Below are positions 18,785 through 27,684 of a DNA stretch of 64,000 bases, in pieces. Where the stretch lies: contig NZ_WRXN01000009.1 in NCBI RefSeq assembly GCF_009758205.1, positions 62,001 to 126,000 on the forward strand, written 5' to 3'. Numbering within the stretch: position 1 is the first letter of the stretch; each line of letters starts with the position of its first letter. The DNA is from Chitinophaga tropicalis (lineage in GTDB: Bacteria; Bacteroidota; Bacteroidia; Chitinophagales; Chitinophagaceae). The position numbers and the translations under genes were made by a program. The notes under the pieces are model-generated. The model was not told the DNA's origin. It searched no databases and saw nothing but the letters and a program-made list of their open reading frames with translations.

Positions 18785-18815
18785 TAAAAACAGCCGGTAA
18801 TACCGGCCGTTTCAA
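18785..18815 (-). terminator. Terminator of lpdA
   Basis: On the minus strand a stem AACGGCCGGT with ACCGGCTGTT (one wobble pair) and a 3-base loop is followed by a T-run. Confidence 0.8.
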
Positions 18816-18835
18816 ACATATATAAGATGATCTTA

Positions 18836-20242
18836 TTACAGGTGGATAGCTTCACCATAAGCAACCTCAATGGCGTCTTTTACAGACTCGCTCATAGTCG
18901 GGTGCGGGTGGATAGAATCCAGTACTTCCTGGTAGGTAGTTTCCAGTTTACGCGCAGTCACTGTCTGTGCAATGATCTCAGTAACGTTGGCACCAATCAT
19001 GTGCGTACCTAACCATTCACCATATTTGGCATCGAAGATAACTTTTACGAAACCTTCAGTAGCACCGGCAGCAGAAGCTTTACCGGAAGCAGAGAATGGG
19101 AATTTACCCACTTTCACTTCATAGCCGGCTTCTTTGGCAGCTTTCTCAGTGTAACCTACAGAAGCAATTTCCGGAGCGCAGTAAGTACAGCCTGGAATGT
19201 TCATGTAGTCAATCGGCTCAGGTTTATGCGCATATTTCTTTTCGTTGTATCCGATAGCTTCCACACAAACGATACCTTCTTTAGAGGCAACGTGCGCCAG
19301 CGCCTGGCCGGGAACCATGTCACCGATCGCGTAAACACCGGCAACATTGGTCTGATAATATTTATCTACCAGTACTTTACCTTTATCAGTTTTGATACCC
19401 AGTGCTTCCAGGCCCAGGTTCTCAATATTAGCCTGGATACCTACAGCGCTCAGTACCACGTCTGCTTCCAGGGAAATCTCACCGGTAGCAGTCTTTACTT
19501 TAGCTTTTACGCCTTCACCATTAGCTTCAACAGCTTCTACAGAAGAATTGACCATGATCTCAATACCTTTCTTCTTGTAGATCTTTTCCAGTTCTTTGGA
19601 GATATCTTCATCTTCAACCGGAACTATGCGAGGCATGAACTCAACGATGGTCACTTTAGTGCCCAGTGTTGCATAGAAGTAAGCAAACTCAACGCCGATA
19701 GCGCCGGAACCTACAACTATCATGGATTTAGGCTGTTTAGGCAGTACCATTGCATCACGGTAACCAATTACCTTCTTGCCATCTATCTTCAGGTTAGGCA
19801 GCTCGCGGGAACGTGCACCTGTAGCCAGGATGATATATTTAGCTTCATGAACAGCTACTTTACCGTCTTTATCAGTTACTTCTACCTGTCCTTTTGCTTT
19901 CAGTTTACCATTACCCACCAGCACCTCGATCTTGTTCTTCTTCATCAGGAACTGAACACCCTTGCTCATCTTATCAGCCACACCACGGCTACGCTTTATA
20001 ACTGCGTCAAAATCAGCCGTACCTTCGCCAACGTTAATTCCATAATTTTTGGCATGCTGTATATATTCCATTACCTGCGCGGACTTTAACAATGCCTTAG
20101 TGGGGATACAACCCCAGTTCAAACAAATACCGCCCAGGCTCTCTCTTTCAACTATTGCTGTCTTAAATCCCAGCTGAGAAGCACGGATAGCAGCCACATA
20201 TCCCCCGGGACCGCTACCAATTACGATTACGTCGTATGCCAT
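18836..20242 (-). CDS. lpdA: Dihydrolipoyl dehydrogenase (E3)
   Basis: A flavoprotein that reoxidises dihydrolipoamide in the 2-oxoacid dehydrogenase complexes and the glycine cleavage system. The 468-residue protein starts MAYDVIVIGSGPGG, the FAD-binding Rossmann motif. LGGICLNWGCIPTKAL carries the redox disulfide Cys40-Cys45, VVGSGAIGVEFAY the NAD-binding motif, and YAIGDMVPG the second FAD contact. The C-terminus has the catalytic His-Pro element in HPHPTMSE. The frame runs on upstream to 20347, but that part overlaps a promoter and a terminator. Confidence 0.95.
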   Translation of the reverse strand: MAYDVIVIGSGPGGYVAAIRASQLGFKTAIVERESLGGICLNWGCIPTKALLKSAQVMEYIQHAKNYGINVGEGTADFDAVIKRSRGVADKMSKGVQFLMKKNKIEVLVGNGKLKAKGQVEVTDKDGKVAVHEAKYIILATGARSRELPNLKIDGKKVIGYRDAMVLPKQPKSMIVVGSGAIGVEFAYFYATLGTKVTIVEFMPRIVPVEDEDISKELEKIYKKKGIEIMVNSSVEAVEANGEGVKAKVKTATGEISLEADVVLSAVGIQANIENLGLEALGIKTDKGKVLVDKYYQTNVAGVYAIGDMVPGQALAHVASKEGIVCVEAIGYNEKKYAHKPEPIDYMNIPGCTYCAPEIASVGYTEKAAKEAGYEVKVGKFPFSASGKASAAGATEGFVKVIFDAKYGEWLGTHMIGANVTEIIAQTVTARKLETTYQEVLDSIHPHPTMSESVKDAIEVAYGEAIHL

Positions 20243-20268
20243 ATTGCTTAATTTTAATTTAAACTTGC

Positions 20269-20276
20269 CAAAGGTA
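20269..20276 (-). promoter_or_regulatory. -7 promoter element of lpdA
   Basis: On the minus strand TACCTTTG matches TAnnTTTG, 26 bases before the chosen ATG. Confidence 0.55.
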
Positions 20277-20288
20277 ATAATAAAATAG

Positions 20289-20319
20289 AAAAAGCCCGGC
20301 CAAAAATAGCCAGGCTTTT
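20289..20319 (-). terminator. Terminator of the LolA-like gene
   Basis: On the minus strand a stem AAGCCTGGC with GCCGGGCTT (one wobble pair) is followed by five T, just upstream of the lpdA promoter element. Confidence 0.75.
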
Positions 20320-20351
20320 CTTGTCTCCGAGAATGAAGACCCATCAATATT

Positions 20352-21020
20352 TTAGCGGAGGTCTACCACCTCTACCCCGGGATATTTCTTCGGATCAAAG
20401 CTGAAAGTAGCATCTGATACGTTCCCGTTGGGAGTAAAGCTGGTGATCTCATATGTATAATGGTTACCGTTCTTTTCAAAAACCTTCATCTTGGAGATGT
20501 TCTGGTTCTTCTTATCTATAGATACGATCACCTTGAATACGTTCTTGCTCTTATCTGTAGGCGTCATTTCAATGTTCTGCAGCACTTTACCTTTCTCAGT
20601 GGTCTCTCCGTTAAGACGGTACAGGTAATCCTTATCATAGAAATTAGTGAACAATTTAGCCGGAGACAGGGATGAGCTGCTCTGATCTACATTATTGATA
20701 GTCACCTCATTAGCGTCTTTCGCGTAAGTCCAGGAAGTCTTATTATCGCTGATAATCTCCTGACCGTCAAGGTTTACCTTGTATTTATTGCCTTTCAGGT
20801 AAACAGTTCCTTTTTTCGATTCTGTCACGCTGTTATTGGCGCCTTCTACTTTGAGTATAAAATTAGCAACTACTGATTTTAAAGATGAGAATTTCTTACT
20901 TACATTGTCCAGGATGGTCTTTGCCTTCGGATCATTCTTTCCAAGACTACCTTTGGACTGAGCCATGCCGTTCATTACTACACCGCCTGCTAACATGGCC
21001 ATTAATACAATTTTCCTCAT
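20352..21020 (-). CDS. LolA-like outer membrane lipoprotein carrier
   Basis: A 222-residue periplasmic protein with a cleavable signal (MRKIVLMAMLAGG to NGMAQ). The fold is that of LolA: an amphipathic N-terminal helix (AKTILDNVSKKFSSLKSVVANF), then strands with KGTVYLKGNKYKVNL and WTYAKDANEVTIN, and a final FSFDPKKYPGVEVVDLR. It likely shuttles lipoproteins or other acyl molecules through the periplasm. The ATG at 21020 is chosen because the upstream extension lacks signal-peptide character. The gene lies directly downstream of ftsK on the same strand. Confidence 0.85.
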   Translation of the reverse strand: MRKIVLMAMLAGGVVMNGMAQSKGSLGKNDPKAKTILDNVSKKFSSLKSVVANFILKVEGANNSVTESKKGTVYLKGNKYKVNLDGQEIISDNKTSWTYAKDANEVTINNVDQSSSSLSPAKLFTNFYDKDYLYRLNGETTEKGKVLQNIEMTPTDKSKNVFKVIVSIDKKNQNISKMKVFEKNGNHYTYEITSFTPNGNVSDATFSFDPKKYPGVEVVDLR

Positions 21021-21130
21021 TGTTGTTGAATTTAATCTGTTGTTTGTGTGACAAATGTGTCTGATCTGTTCAGACAAATGTTATGCCGATACGTCTATAA
21101 ATAGTTAATAGAATGCCAAATTGCCGGCCC

Positions 21131-23713
21131 TCAGCCCAGGTCGTTCAGTATCTCCTCCAGGTCTGCCTCCGTCTTCACTATCACGTCCCTTGCCTTGCTA
21201 CCCATGTTAGGGCCTACTATACCGGCCGCTTCCAGCTGGTCCATGAGCCGGCCGGCCCTGTTATAACCCAGTTTCATACGGCGCTGCAGCAAAGAGGTTG
21301 ACCCCTGCTGGTTCTGCACAATAACACGGGCCGCCTCTTCAAACAGGGGGTCCCTGTCCTGCAGGCTGATCTCTTTCCCTTCCATCTCTTTTTCATCCAC
21401 ATATTCAGGCAGCAGGTAAGCTTCAGGATATGCCCGTTGCTCCCCAATATATTCTGCCACTTTTTCCACTTCCGGCGTATCTACGAAAGCACACTGCAGT
21501 CTCACCAGTTCTCCGTTGAAAGACACCAGCATGTCACCCTGTCCTATCAGCTGCTCAGCGCCGCCAATATCAAGGATGGTGCGGGAATCTATCTTGGAAG
21601 ACACCTTAAACGCAATACGGGCCGGGAAGTTGGCCTTGATAGTACCGGTAATGATGTTGACAGACGGACGCTGGGTAGCAATGATCAGGTGAATACCTAC
21701 AGCACGCGCCAGCTGTGCCAGTCGCGCAATAGGCATTTCCACCTCCTTACCAGCTGTCATGATCAGGTCGGCAAACTCGTCTATTACCAGTACTACAAAC
21801 GGCAGATAACGGTGCCCCCTCTGCGGGTTCAGCCGGCGCTGTACGAATTTATTGTTGTACTCACGGATGTTACGGGTACCCGCCTCTTTCAGCAGGTCAT
21901 AACGGAGGTCCATCTCAATACACAGGGCATTAAGGGTATGGATCACCTTCTTCGTATCTGTAATGATCGCTTCCTCTTCTCCCGGCAGCTTGGCCAGGAA
22001 ATGCTTTTCTATTAGCTTGTACAGGGAAAGCTCCACTTTCTTGGGGTCTACCAGTACAAACTTCAGCTGGGAAGGATGCTTTTTATACAGCAGGGAAACA
22101 AGTAATGTATTGATACCGACTGACTTACCCTGACCAGTAGCACCTGCCATCAGCAGGTGGGGCATTTTGGCAAGGTCGGCTATAAAGTTCTCGTTATCAA
22201 TCTTTTTACCGATGGCGATAGGCAACTCCATACTGCTCTGCTGGAATTTCTCAGACGCCAGCAGGTTACGGAGAGACACCATGCTCTTTTTCACATTGGG
22301 CACTTCTATACCAATAGTGCCTTTACCCGGAATAGGAGCAATAATACGGATACCCAGCGCCGAAAGGCTGAGGGCAATATCATCTTCCAGGTTCTTGATA
22401 CGGGAAATACGTACTCCTGCCGCCGGAACTATTTCATACAACGTTACGGTAGGACCTACAGTAGCGCTGATCTTCTGGATTGAAATATCATAGTTCTTCA
22501 GCGTATCAATGATCTGGTTCTTATTCCTGTCCAGCTCCCCTGCATCCTGTACTATCTTTTCTGTATTGTGGTTGTCAAGAAGCTCAAGCGAAGGATATTT
22601 ATAGTCGCGCAGGTCCAGCGTTGGCTCATAAGGGTCCATCTGCACAGGCTGTCTCACCGGCTCTTCCTCCTCATCTTCCTCTTCCACTACAGGCGGTTTG
22701 ATCTCCCACGCCACATCTTCCGTTGCCGGTTTCTTTTTGCGGGATGCGGGTTCTACTGTCTCCTCTATATACAGCAAAGGACCGCTTTCTTCCGCCTCTT
22801 CTTCCACTTCCTCTTCAATCTCCTCCTCTTCTTCTTCGTGAACCTGGGCTGGTGGAGGAATGAGCGTAATAGATTCACTTCTTTCTATCAGCTGCATTTC
22901 TGCCGGGCCTTCAGTTTCCGAAGGCGGTGGTATCACCGATACATTGCCCTCTTTCAGACCATTCTTGCGATTATTGGCTGTGGCAGCATGTGCAGGAGGT
23001 GGGGTTGAAACAACAGCAGACTCGGGTACGGCCACAGAATCTGTTACAGGTTCTGCTTTAGGCTTACGTTCCAGCCATTTGCTGAAATCCAGGTTGTATT
23101 TCCAGATCAGCCATGCCAGTCCGGCCACCATCAGCAATAAAGCGGCTCCTGTTCGTCCGAGGAAACCACTCATCCATTTGCTGATAGACTCTCCCATGGC
23201 GCCACCCCAGGGAAAATCAGCGAAAGAAGATACAAAAGCAGCGGTGGTACTGATAAATACCAATCCGAAGAGCAGGTATTTCACATTACGCCATATGCGG
23301 AAAACCCGGCGGCCAACAATAAAATTGACCCCGAGTATAAAAAACAAATAACAAAAGAGATAGGAAGCTATACCGAAACCTTTATAGAAGAACCAGTGTG
23401 AAACGAAAGCTCCCAGGCGCCCCAGCAGATTCTCAACCTTCACATTGTCCATATCCATCAGCAGAATACTGGCTGAATAACGGAACACCTTGTCCTGGTC
23501 TTCTTCCCAGGTAAAGAGATAAGACGTGAAAGCAATGAAACAGTAAACAGCCAGGAGCAGGCATACAACGCCCATCACCTTGTGGGTACGCTCGTCTTTT
23601 ACCAGTTCTTTTACCTTTACCTCTGCTTCTTTTTCCTGTTTCAGTACGTTGGGGTCGTTTCCACGAGGTTTCTTGCTCTCCGGTTTTTCTGTTTTCAGTT
23701 TATTCTTAGACAT
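21131..23713 (-). CDS. ftsK: DNA translocase FtsK
   Basis: FtsK pumps chromosomal DNA at the division septum and helps dimer resolution. The 860-residue protein has four N-terminal membrane helices (residues 45-215), a long linker rich in Glu and Pro (about 240-370, with strings of Glu), then the alpha/beta/gamma motor. GATGQGKS (524-531) is Walker A, VLVIDEFADLI is Walker B, and PSVNIITGTIKANFPARIAFKV follows. The C-terminal winged-helix gamma domain includes STSLLQRRMKLGYNRAGRLMDQL, which reads orienting sequences in the family. Confidence 0.96.
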   Translation of the reverse strand: MSKNKLKTEKPESKKPRGNDPNVLKQEKEAEVKVKELVKDERTHKVMGVVCLLLAVYCFIAFTSYLFTWEEDQDKVFRYSASILLMDMDNVKVENLLGRLGAFVSHWFFYKGFGIASYLFCYLFFILGVNFIVGRRVFRIWRNVKYLLFGLVFISTTAAFVSSFADFPWGGAMGESISKWMSGFLGRTGAALLLMVAGLAWLIWKYNLDFSKWLERKPKAEPVTDSVAVPESAVVSTPPPAHAATANNRKNGLKEGNVSVIPPPSETEGPAEMQLIERSESITLIPPPAQVHEEEEEEIEEEVEEEAEESGPLLYIEETVEPASRKKKPATEDVAWEIKPPVVEEEDEEEEPVRQPVQMDPYEPTLDLRDYKYPSLELLDNHNTEKIVQDAGELDRNKNQIIDTLKNYDISIQKISATVGPTVTLYEIVPAAGVRISRIKNLEDDIALSLSALGIRIIAPIPGKGTIGIEVPNVKKSMVSLRNLLASEKFQQSSMELPIAIGKKIDNENFIADLAKMPHLLMAGATGQGKSVGINTLLVSLLYKKHPSQLKFVLVDPKKVELSLYKLIEKHFLAKLPGEEEAIITDTKKVIHTLNALCIEMDLRYDLLKEAGTRNIREYNNKFVQRRLNPQRGHRYLPFVVLVIDEFADLIMTAGKEVEMPIARLAQLARAVGIHLIIATQRPSVNIITGTIKANFPARIAFKVSSKIDSRTILDIGGAEQLIGQGDMLVSFNGELVRLQCAFVDTPEVEKVAEYIGEQRAYPEAYLLPEYVDEKEMEGKEISLQDRDPLFEEAARVIVQNQQGSTSLLQRRMKLGYNRAGRLMDQLEAAGIVGPNMGSKARDVIVKTEADLEEILNDLG

Positions 23714-23726
23714 AATTATAGCGTTC

Positions 23727-23734
23727 CAAAATTA
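23727..23734 (-). promoter_or_regulatory. -7 promoter element of ftsK
   Basis: On the minus strand TAATTTTG matches TAnnTTTG, 13 bases before the ftsK start. Confidence 0.45.
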
Positions 23735-23790
23735 CGGCCGCTGTTCGACATATTAAGAAATTATTTTGACAATAACGTCAGGAAAACCCC

Positions 23791-25197
23791 TTAATACAAC
23801 AACTGTACCCATCTGGTGATAAACTCCATCACAGCAGGATTTATTGTTTCATCCAGGGCCCCGTATTCTTCTGCGCTACAGGTACGGCAGGCCTGGAACA
23901 GGTGGTTTAACCATGCGAAGGTACGGACTGTAACCAGTTGATTGCCACCTTTTATCAATCCTTTCTCAATACCTTTCAGGTTAGGCGTGGCGTCTGTAAG
24001 CAGGTCCTTTTCCCCATTGATGGCCAGCACCGGGCATTTGATCTTTCCAAGATAAGGCTCCGGATCATACTTCAACAGGGATAACGCCTCCCCGCGCACA
24101 TCTGCTTCATAGGCCTCTTCTATAAAATGCTGCTGACCAGCTTTATTGGTACTATCCCCGAAATGATTGAATACCAGCTCCAGTTCTGCGAAAGCCCTTT
24201 TCTTCCTGGCGGCCGGATCCCCCTCCATTTCAAGCACATTCAGGTAACGCTGGTAGCTGCTCACATAAGCATTGATGTATTCATCCTTCTCCCCATAGGC
24301 GGCAGCGGTATGTACCAGGCGGCTATTATACAGCTTCCGGCCGTCAATTCCGGGAGAGGCCATTTCCACCAGAAAAGCGATCTTCGGATCGCCGGCAGCT
24401 ACTATCTGCGCCACCACACCTCCTTCACTGTAACCCAACAGGCCTATGGCATTGGTATCTATATCCGGGCGCTGTCTGAGCCAGCTGATGGCAGTACGTA
24501 CATCGCCGGCAAAATTGTAGATAGTGCTGGAATCATAATTGCCTGTACTCTCCCCTACTCCACGGTCATCCCAGCGTAAAGTAGCAATGCCACGTTTCAC
24601 CAGGTAATCTGCCAGCACAGCAAAAGGTTTGTGCCCCAGTATCTCATTGTCCCGGTTTTGCTGTCCGGCGCCGGAAATCAGGATGATGACCGGGTGCACA
24701 TCTTTAATGGCAGGCTTGGTAAACGTACCGCTGAGCAGAACCTTATCTGTCTTGTTGACAAACTTTACGTCCTGTACATCGTATACCTGGTTGGGTGCAG
24801 GGTCTTGCGGACGAACGGTCTTAACATCCTCTTCCTTTATTTCTTTACGGGAAATATTCAGCGCAGCACGGTTACCCACCTGTTCAAAATATCCCATATA
24901 ACCATTGTAACGGATGCCCCACGCACCGGTGTATTTGAAATTGATCCTGTTAATGGTGAATTTCAGGGAATCACCTTTAAGGATAACCGTATCTATCTCA
25001 ATAGGCTCCGGAGTAATGTCCGGGCTGAGCATCTCACCTGTCCATACGCCGTCCTCCTTTTCAAACTGCAGCTGCAGCCGTTGCTGCTGTCCCTGCGGGG
25101 TGCTGAATGTTCCATACCAGGTGCCGGTAATATCCTGCGCGGTTGCCGTTCCAATTCCTGCCATAAAAAGGCAGAGGGTGATCAGTTGTCTAAGCAT
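23791..25197 (-). CDS. Secreted alpha/beta hydrolase
   Basis: A 468-residue protein with signal peptide (residues 1-20, cut near TATAQ). Residues 22-130 form a beta-rich N-terminal domain (ITGTWYGTF, LQLQFEKEDG) often found before this hydrolase type. The alpha/beta-hydrolase domain follows, with ILISGAGQQNRD as the oxyanion region, LRWDDRGVGES and the nucleophile elbow GYSEGG (Ser257). The late CPVLAINGEKDLLTD brings the acid, and the His is near WLNHLFQ. Probably an esterase or peptidase of the periplasm; substrate unknown. Confidence 0.85.
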   Translation of the reverse strand: MLRQLITLCLFMAGIGTATAQDITGTWYGTFSTPQGQQQRLQLQFEKEDGVWTGEMLSPDITPEPIEIDTVILKGDSLKFTINRINFKYTGAWGIRYNGYMGYFEQVGNRAALNISRKEIKEEDVKTVRPQDPAPNQVYDVQDVKFVNKTDKVLLSGTFTKPAIKDVHPVIILISGAGQQNRDNEILGHKPFAVLADYLVKRGIATLRWDDRGVGESTGNYDSSTIYNFAGDVRTAISWLRQRPDIDTNAIGLLGYSEGGVVAQIVAAGDPKIAFLVEMASPGIDGRKLYNSRLVHTAAAYGEKDEYINAYVSSYQRYLNVLEMEGDPAARKKRAFAELELVFNHFGDSTNKAGQQHFIEEAYEADVRGEALSLLKYDPEPYLGKIKCPVLAINGEKDLLTDATPNLKGIEKGLIKGGNQLVTVRTFAWLNHLFQACRTCSAEEYGALDETINPAVMEFITRWVQLLY

Positions 25198-25212
25198 AAT
25201 TTCCTTAATGGG

Positions 25213-25242
25213 CAGGGGCCAACCTGCTAAGGTTAGCCCCTG
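25213..25242. terminator. Hairpin between DUF423 and hydrolase genes
   Basis: A 13-bp stem (CAGGGGCCAACCT with AGGTTAGCCCCTG, one non-Watson-Crick pair) with loop GCTA. It lacks a T-tract on either side, so termination is uncertain. Confidence 0.5.
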
Positions 25243-25274
25243 GATAGATATTCAGATTCTTATTTCGTTCCTGT

Positions 25275-25670
25275 TTATTTCTTAAGGATAGCCAGTAACA
25301 GGCAGATCCAGCCGGCTATGAAGAACAGGCCGCCAAATGGTGTGACGATGCCTATTTTACTGAGCCCTACAGTTTCTGTAGCCTTGATAGCTGTCAGAAA
25401 ATACAGGGAGCCTGAAAATAAGATGATGCCTATTATAAAACATCTGCCTGCCCACTCCAGCATACCTGCTGATGCTACCGGCAAATGTGCCGCTAAAATG
25501 GCTACTGCCAGCAGGGCAAATGTGTGATAAAACTGGTAAGTAACGCCTGTCTGAAATGTACTTACCGTCTCGGGGGGCACCAGCTCCTTCAGCTTATGTG
25601 CGCCGAATGCTCCCAGTGTAACTGCCAGTGCTCCTAACACAGAAGCACATATGAGAAATCCTTTATGCAT
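25275..25670 (-). CDS. DUF423 family membrane protein
   Basis: A 131-residue inner-membrane protein with four helices. The family landmarks are VLGALAVTLGAFGAHKL near the N-terminus, FQTGVTYQFYHTFALL in the middle and TPFGGLFFIAGW near the end, as in E. coli YgdD. Function unknown. Its start overlaps the aroK stop by 8 bases, so the two are co-transcribed. Confidence 0.88.
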   Translation of the reverse strand: MHKGFLICASVLGALAVTLGAFGAHKLKELVPPETVSTFQTGVTYQFYHTFALLAVAILAAHLPVASAGMLEWAGRCFIIGIILFSGSLYFLTAIKATETVGLSKIGIVTPFGGLFFIAGWICLLLAILKK

Positions 25671-26184
25671 GGCTATTGTTGTTATTATTCAGTCTCTTCG
25701 TAAATGTATCCAGCGTGATGGTCTCAGATTCAGGAATGGTAATGCTTGCCTGCTCATAGAAAGGCAGACGTTCAGCCAGCTTCTTTTCTACAAAAGCCAG
25801 CAGCTCATCGTCCGGCAGGTCCTGGATAAGCGGGCGCTTGCCCTTTTTACGCTTCAACCGCTCTACAATGAGGTGCAGGCTGGGATTCAGCCAGATAGTA
25901 ACCCCGTTGTTATTCATCGTATCCATATTATCCTGGAAACAGGGCGCTCCGCCACCACAGGAAATCACAAAGTTCTCCTTGCGGGACAGCTCCTTCAGCC
26001 AGAAACCTTCCTTCTGACGGAAATAATCTTCGCCCTTTGTTGCAAAAATATCACTGATAGACATCTCCTCAGATTCAACGATCACATCATCCAGATCATA
26101 GAAAGGCAGGGATAAATGTTCTGCAAGCTGTTTGCCCCAGTATGTTTTGCCGGCGCCCATAAAGCCGAGTAGAAAGATTTTCAA
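25663..26184 (-). CDS. aroK: Shikimate kinase
   Basis: Phosphorylates shikimate in the chorismate pathway. The 173-residue protein has the P-loop GFMGAGKT (residues 7-14), the shikimate-binding DLDDVIVE segment, the ATKGEDYFRQKE element and the glycine-rich VISCGGGAP loop. The lid Arg is in KKGKRPLI. The length is typical. It overlaps the following DUF423 gene by 8 bases and is preceded on the same strand by a phosphopantetheinyl transferase. Confidence 0.94.
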   Translation of the reverse strand: MKIFLLGFMGAGKTYWGKQLAEHLSLPFYDLDDVIVESEEMSISDIFATKGEDYFRQKEGFWLKELSRKENFVISCGGGAPCFQDNMDTMNNNGVTIWLNPSLHLIVERLKRKKGKRPLIQDLPDDELLAFVEKKLAERLPFYEQASITIPESETITLDTFTKRLNNNNNSHA

Positions 26185-26237
26185 ATTAGCCGATTTTATA
26201 ACATTAATGTATAAGGTGCCGGTACCGCTGTGATTGC

Positions 26238-26951
26238 CTACACCGGCCTGATGCCATGTTTCAGCACTTTAATGGCTGCTTCCACAGCCGCATTTTCAGT
26301 AGTAATAGCCGCAATGGTTGCTGCAGATTCATCTGCTTCATTTGTCCAGGTCAAACACAGGTTATCCTCCATCACATATTGCAAATATAACCGAGCAATT
26401 TTATCTGCTTTGTTAAAATTGCAGGTCAGGAAACCTTTAGACTGGAACGTAAAAGGTGCAATTTGCATATTTTCCTTAAAATCAACGCCTCCGAGGCCAT
26501 ACCATTTATAAACAGCCTCCTTGGCGCTCCAGCAGATGGTCTTGTGCGCCAGCCCGTGCTGACCGTCTATAAAATCCCTCTCGGCGGGCGACAGGAACTT
26601 ATGAGACACCTTTTCTATCTTAGGTTTCATTTCCTCAATATCAATGCCTACCACTCTGTCACTACTCACAATGGCAGCCACAAAATCACCGCAGTGAGAA
26701 ATGGAAAAATGCAGGCTATGTCCATCCAGGTAAGGCTTCCGGCTCTGCATAACCTGTATATTGGCTACCGGGAAGCCCGGGTAAAGTTCCTGCAGCAGGT
26801 ACCGCCCCGCAAAATGCTGTAAACGCTTGTGCGGGTGATGAATAGCCGGGGAAATATTGACCTTTTCTTTGAAAAAGTCCTCATCCTCAGCTATCTTCCA
26901 GACTCCCAGCCGGTTGGTGGGATTGATTTGTATGGTACGTATTAATGGCAT
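26238..26951 (-). CDS. 4'-phosphopantetheinyl transferase superfamily protein
   Basis: A 237-residue Sfp-type enzyme that would transfer phosphopantetheine from CoA to carrier proteins. The metal-binding motif VVGIDIEEM and the catalytic motif WSAKEAVYKWYG are both present at the usual spacing, with FLSPAERDFI between them. SISHCGDFVAAIVS is the typical stretch before the first motif. The ATG at 26951 is chosen; the frame extends upstream to 27011 with an unlikely aromatic-rich extension. No synthase genes adjoin, so it may serve fatty-acid or distant natural-product carriers. Confidence 0.88.
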   Translation of the reverse strand: MPLIRTIQINPTNRLGVWKIAEDEDFFKEKVNISPAIHHPHKRLQHFAGRYLLQELYPGFPVANIQVMQSRKPYLDGHSLHFSISHCGDFVAAIVSSDRVVGIDIEEMKPKIEKVSHKFLSPAERDFIDGQHGLAHKTICWSAKEAVYKWYGLGGVDFKENMQIAPFTFQSKGFLTCNFNKADKIARLYLQYVMEDNLCLTWTNEADESAATIAAITTENAAVEAAIKVLKHGIRPV

Positions 26952-27049
26952 ATCTTGCCAAATTAATGCAAAAAAGCTGAATGCAGATTGCTTTCTGTGC
27001 AGCCAGAACAACTCACAACTATTAACGACTAACTAATCACACCCGATCT

Positions 27050-27586
27050 ATGATCCTGTCAGACAAAAGGATATTGGAGGAAATTGAAAAAGGCACCATC
27101 GTAATCTCGCCTTATGACCGGAAGTATCTCGGCACCAACTCTTATGACGTTCACCTGGGTAAACACCTGGCCACCTATAAGGACAGGATACTGGATGCCC
27201 GCGCTCACAACGAGATCGTCCATTTCGAGATACCCGAGGAAGGTTATGTACTCCAACCCGGCACCCTCTATCTTGGTGTAACACTGGAATATACCGAAAC
27301 ACACGCCCATGTGCCTTTCCTGGAAGGTAAGTCCAGCACCGGCCGCCTGGGTATAGATATTCATGCTACTGCAGGTAAAGGGGATGTTGGCTTCTGTAAT
27401 ACCTGGACGCTGGAAATTTCCTGCGCACAGCCGGTACGCGTATATGCAGGTATGCCTATCGGTCAGCTGATCTATTTTGTAGTAGAAGGAGAAGTAGAAA
27501 CTTTTTATAATAAGAAAGGGAATGCCAAATACAACAGCCGCACTGTAAAACCGGTGGAAAGCATGATGTGGAAAAACCAGTTTTAA
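27050..27586 (+). CDS. dcd: dCTP deaminase
   Basis: Converts dCTP to dUTP in thymidylate supply. The 178-residue protein starts MILSDKRILEEIEKG, the usual Dcd N-terminus. It carries GTNSYDVHLG, the substrate loop GKSSTGRLGIDIHATAG, and GFCNTWTLEI, which holds the conserved Glu. It belongs to the trimeric dUTPase-like fold. Divergent from the phosphopantetheinyl transferase, monocistronic, closed by a strong bidirectional terminator. Confidence 0.95.
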   Translation: MILSDKRILEEIEKGTIVISPYDRKYLGTNSYDVHLGKHLATYKDRILDARAHNEIVHFEIPEEGYVLQPGTLYLGVTLEYTETHAHVPFLEGKSSTGRLGIDIHATAGKGDVGFCNTWTLEISCAQPVRVYAGMPIGQLIYFVVEGEVETFYNKKGNAKYNSRTVKPVESMMWKNQF

Positions 27587-27612
27587 GCCCGGCCGCAGGC
27601 CAACTTCCCCAC

Positions 27613-27649
27613 AAAAAAAGGTTTCGCCAATATGGCGAAACCTTTTTTT
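27613..27649. terminator. Bidirectional terminator between dcd and the cytochrome gene
   Basis: A perfect 16-bp stem (A7-GGTTTCGCC with GGCGAAACC-T7) with a 5-base loop. It can serve both convergent genes. Confidence 0.92.
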
Positions 27650-27684
27650 GTGCGCAATCCCTTGCGCCAATCTCAAACAATCCC

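Noticed and set aside
18521..18870. Short minus-strand frames in the gap before lpdA
   Set aside because: No start context, signal or family pattern; one overlaps the lpdA terminator and stop.
19226..20089. 287-residue plus-strand frame inside lpdA
   Set aside because: Antisense shadow; Phe/Tyr/Asn-rich without domain features.
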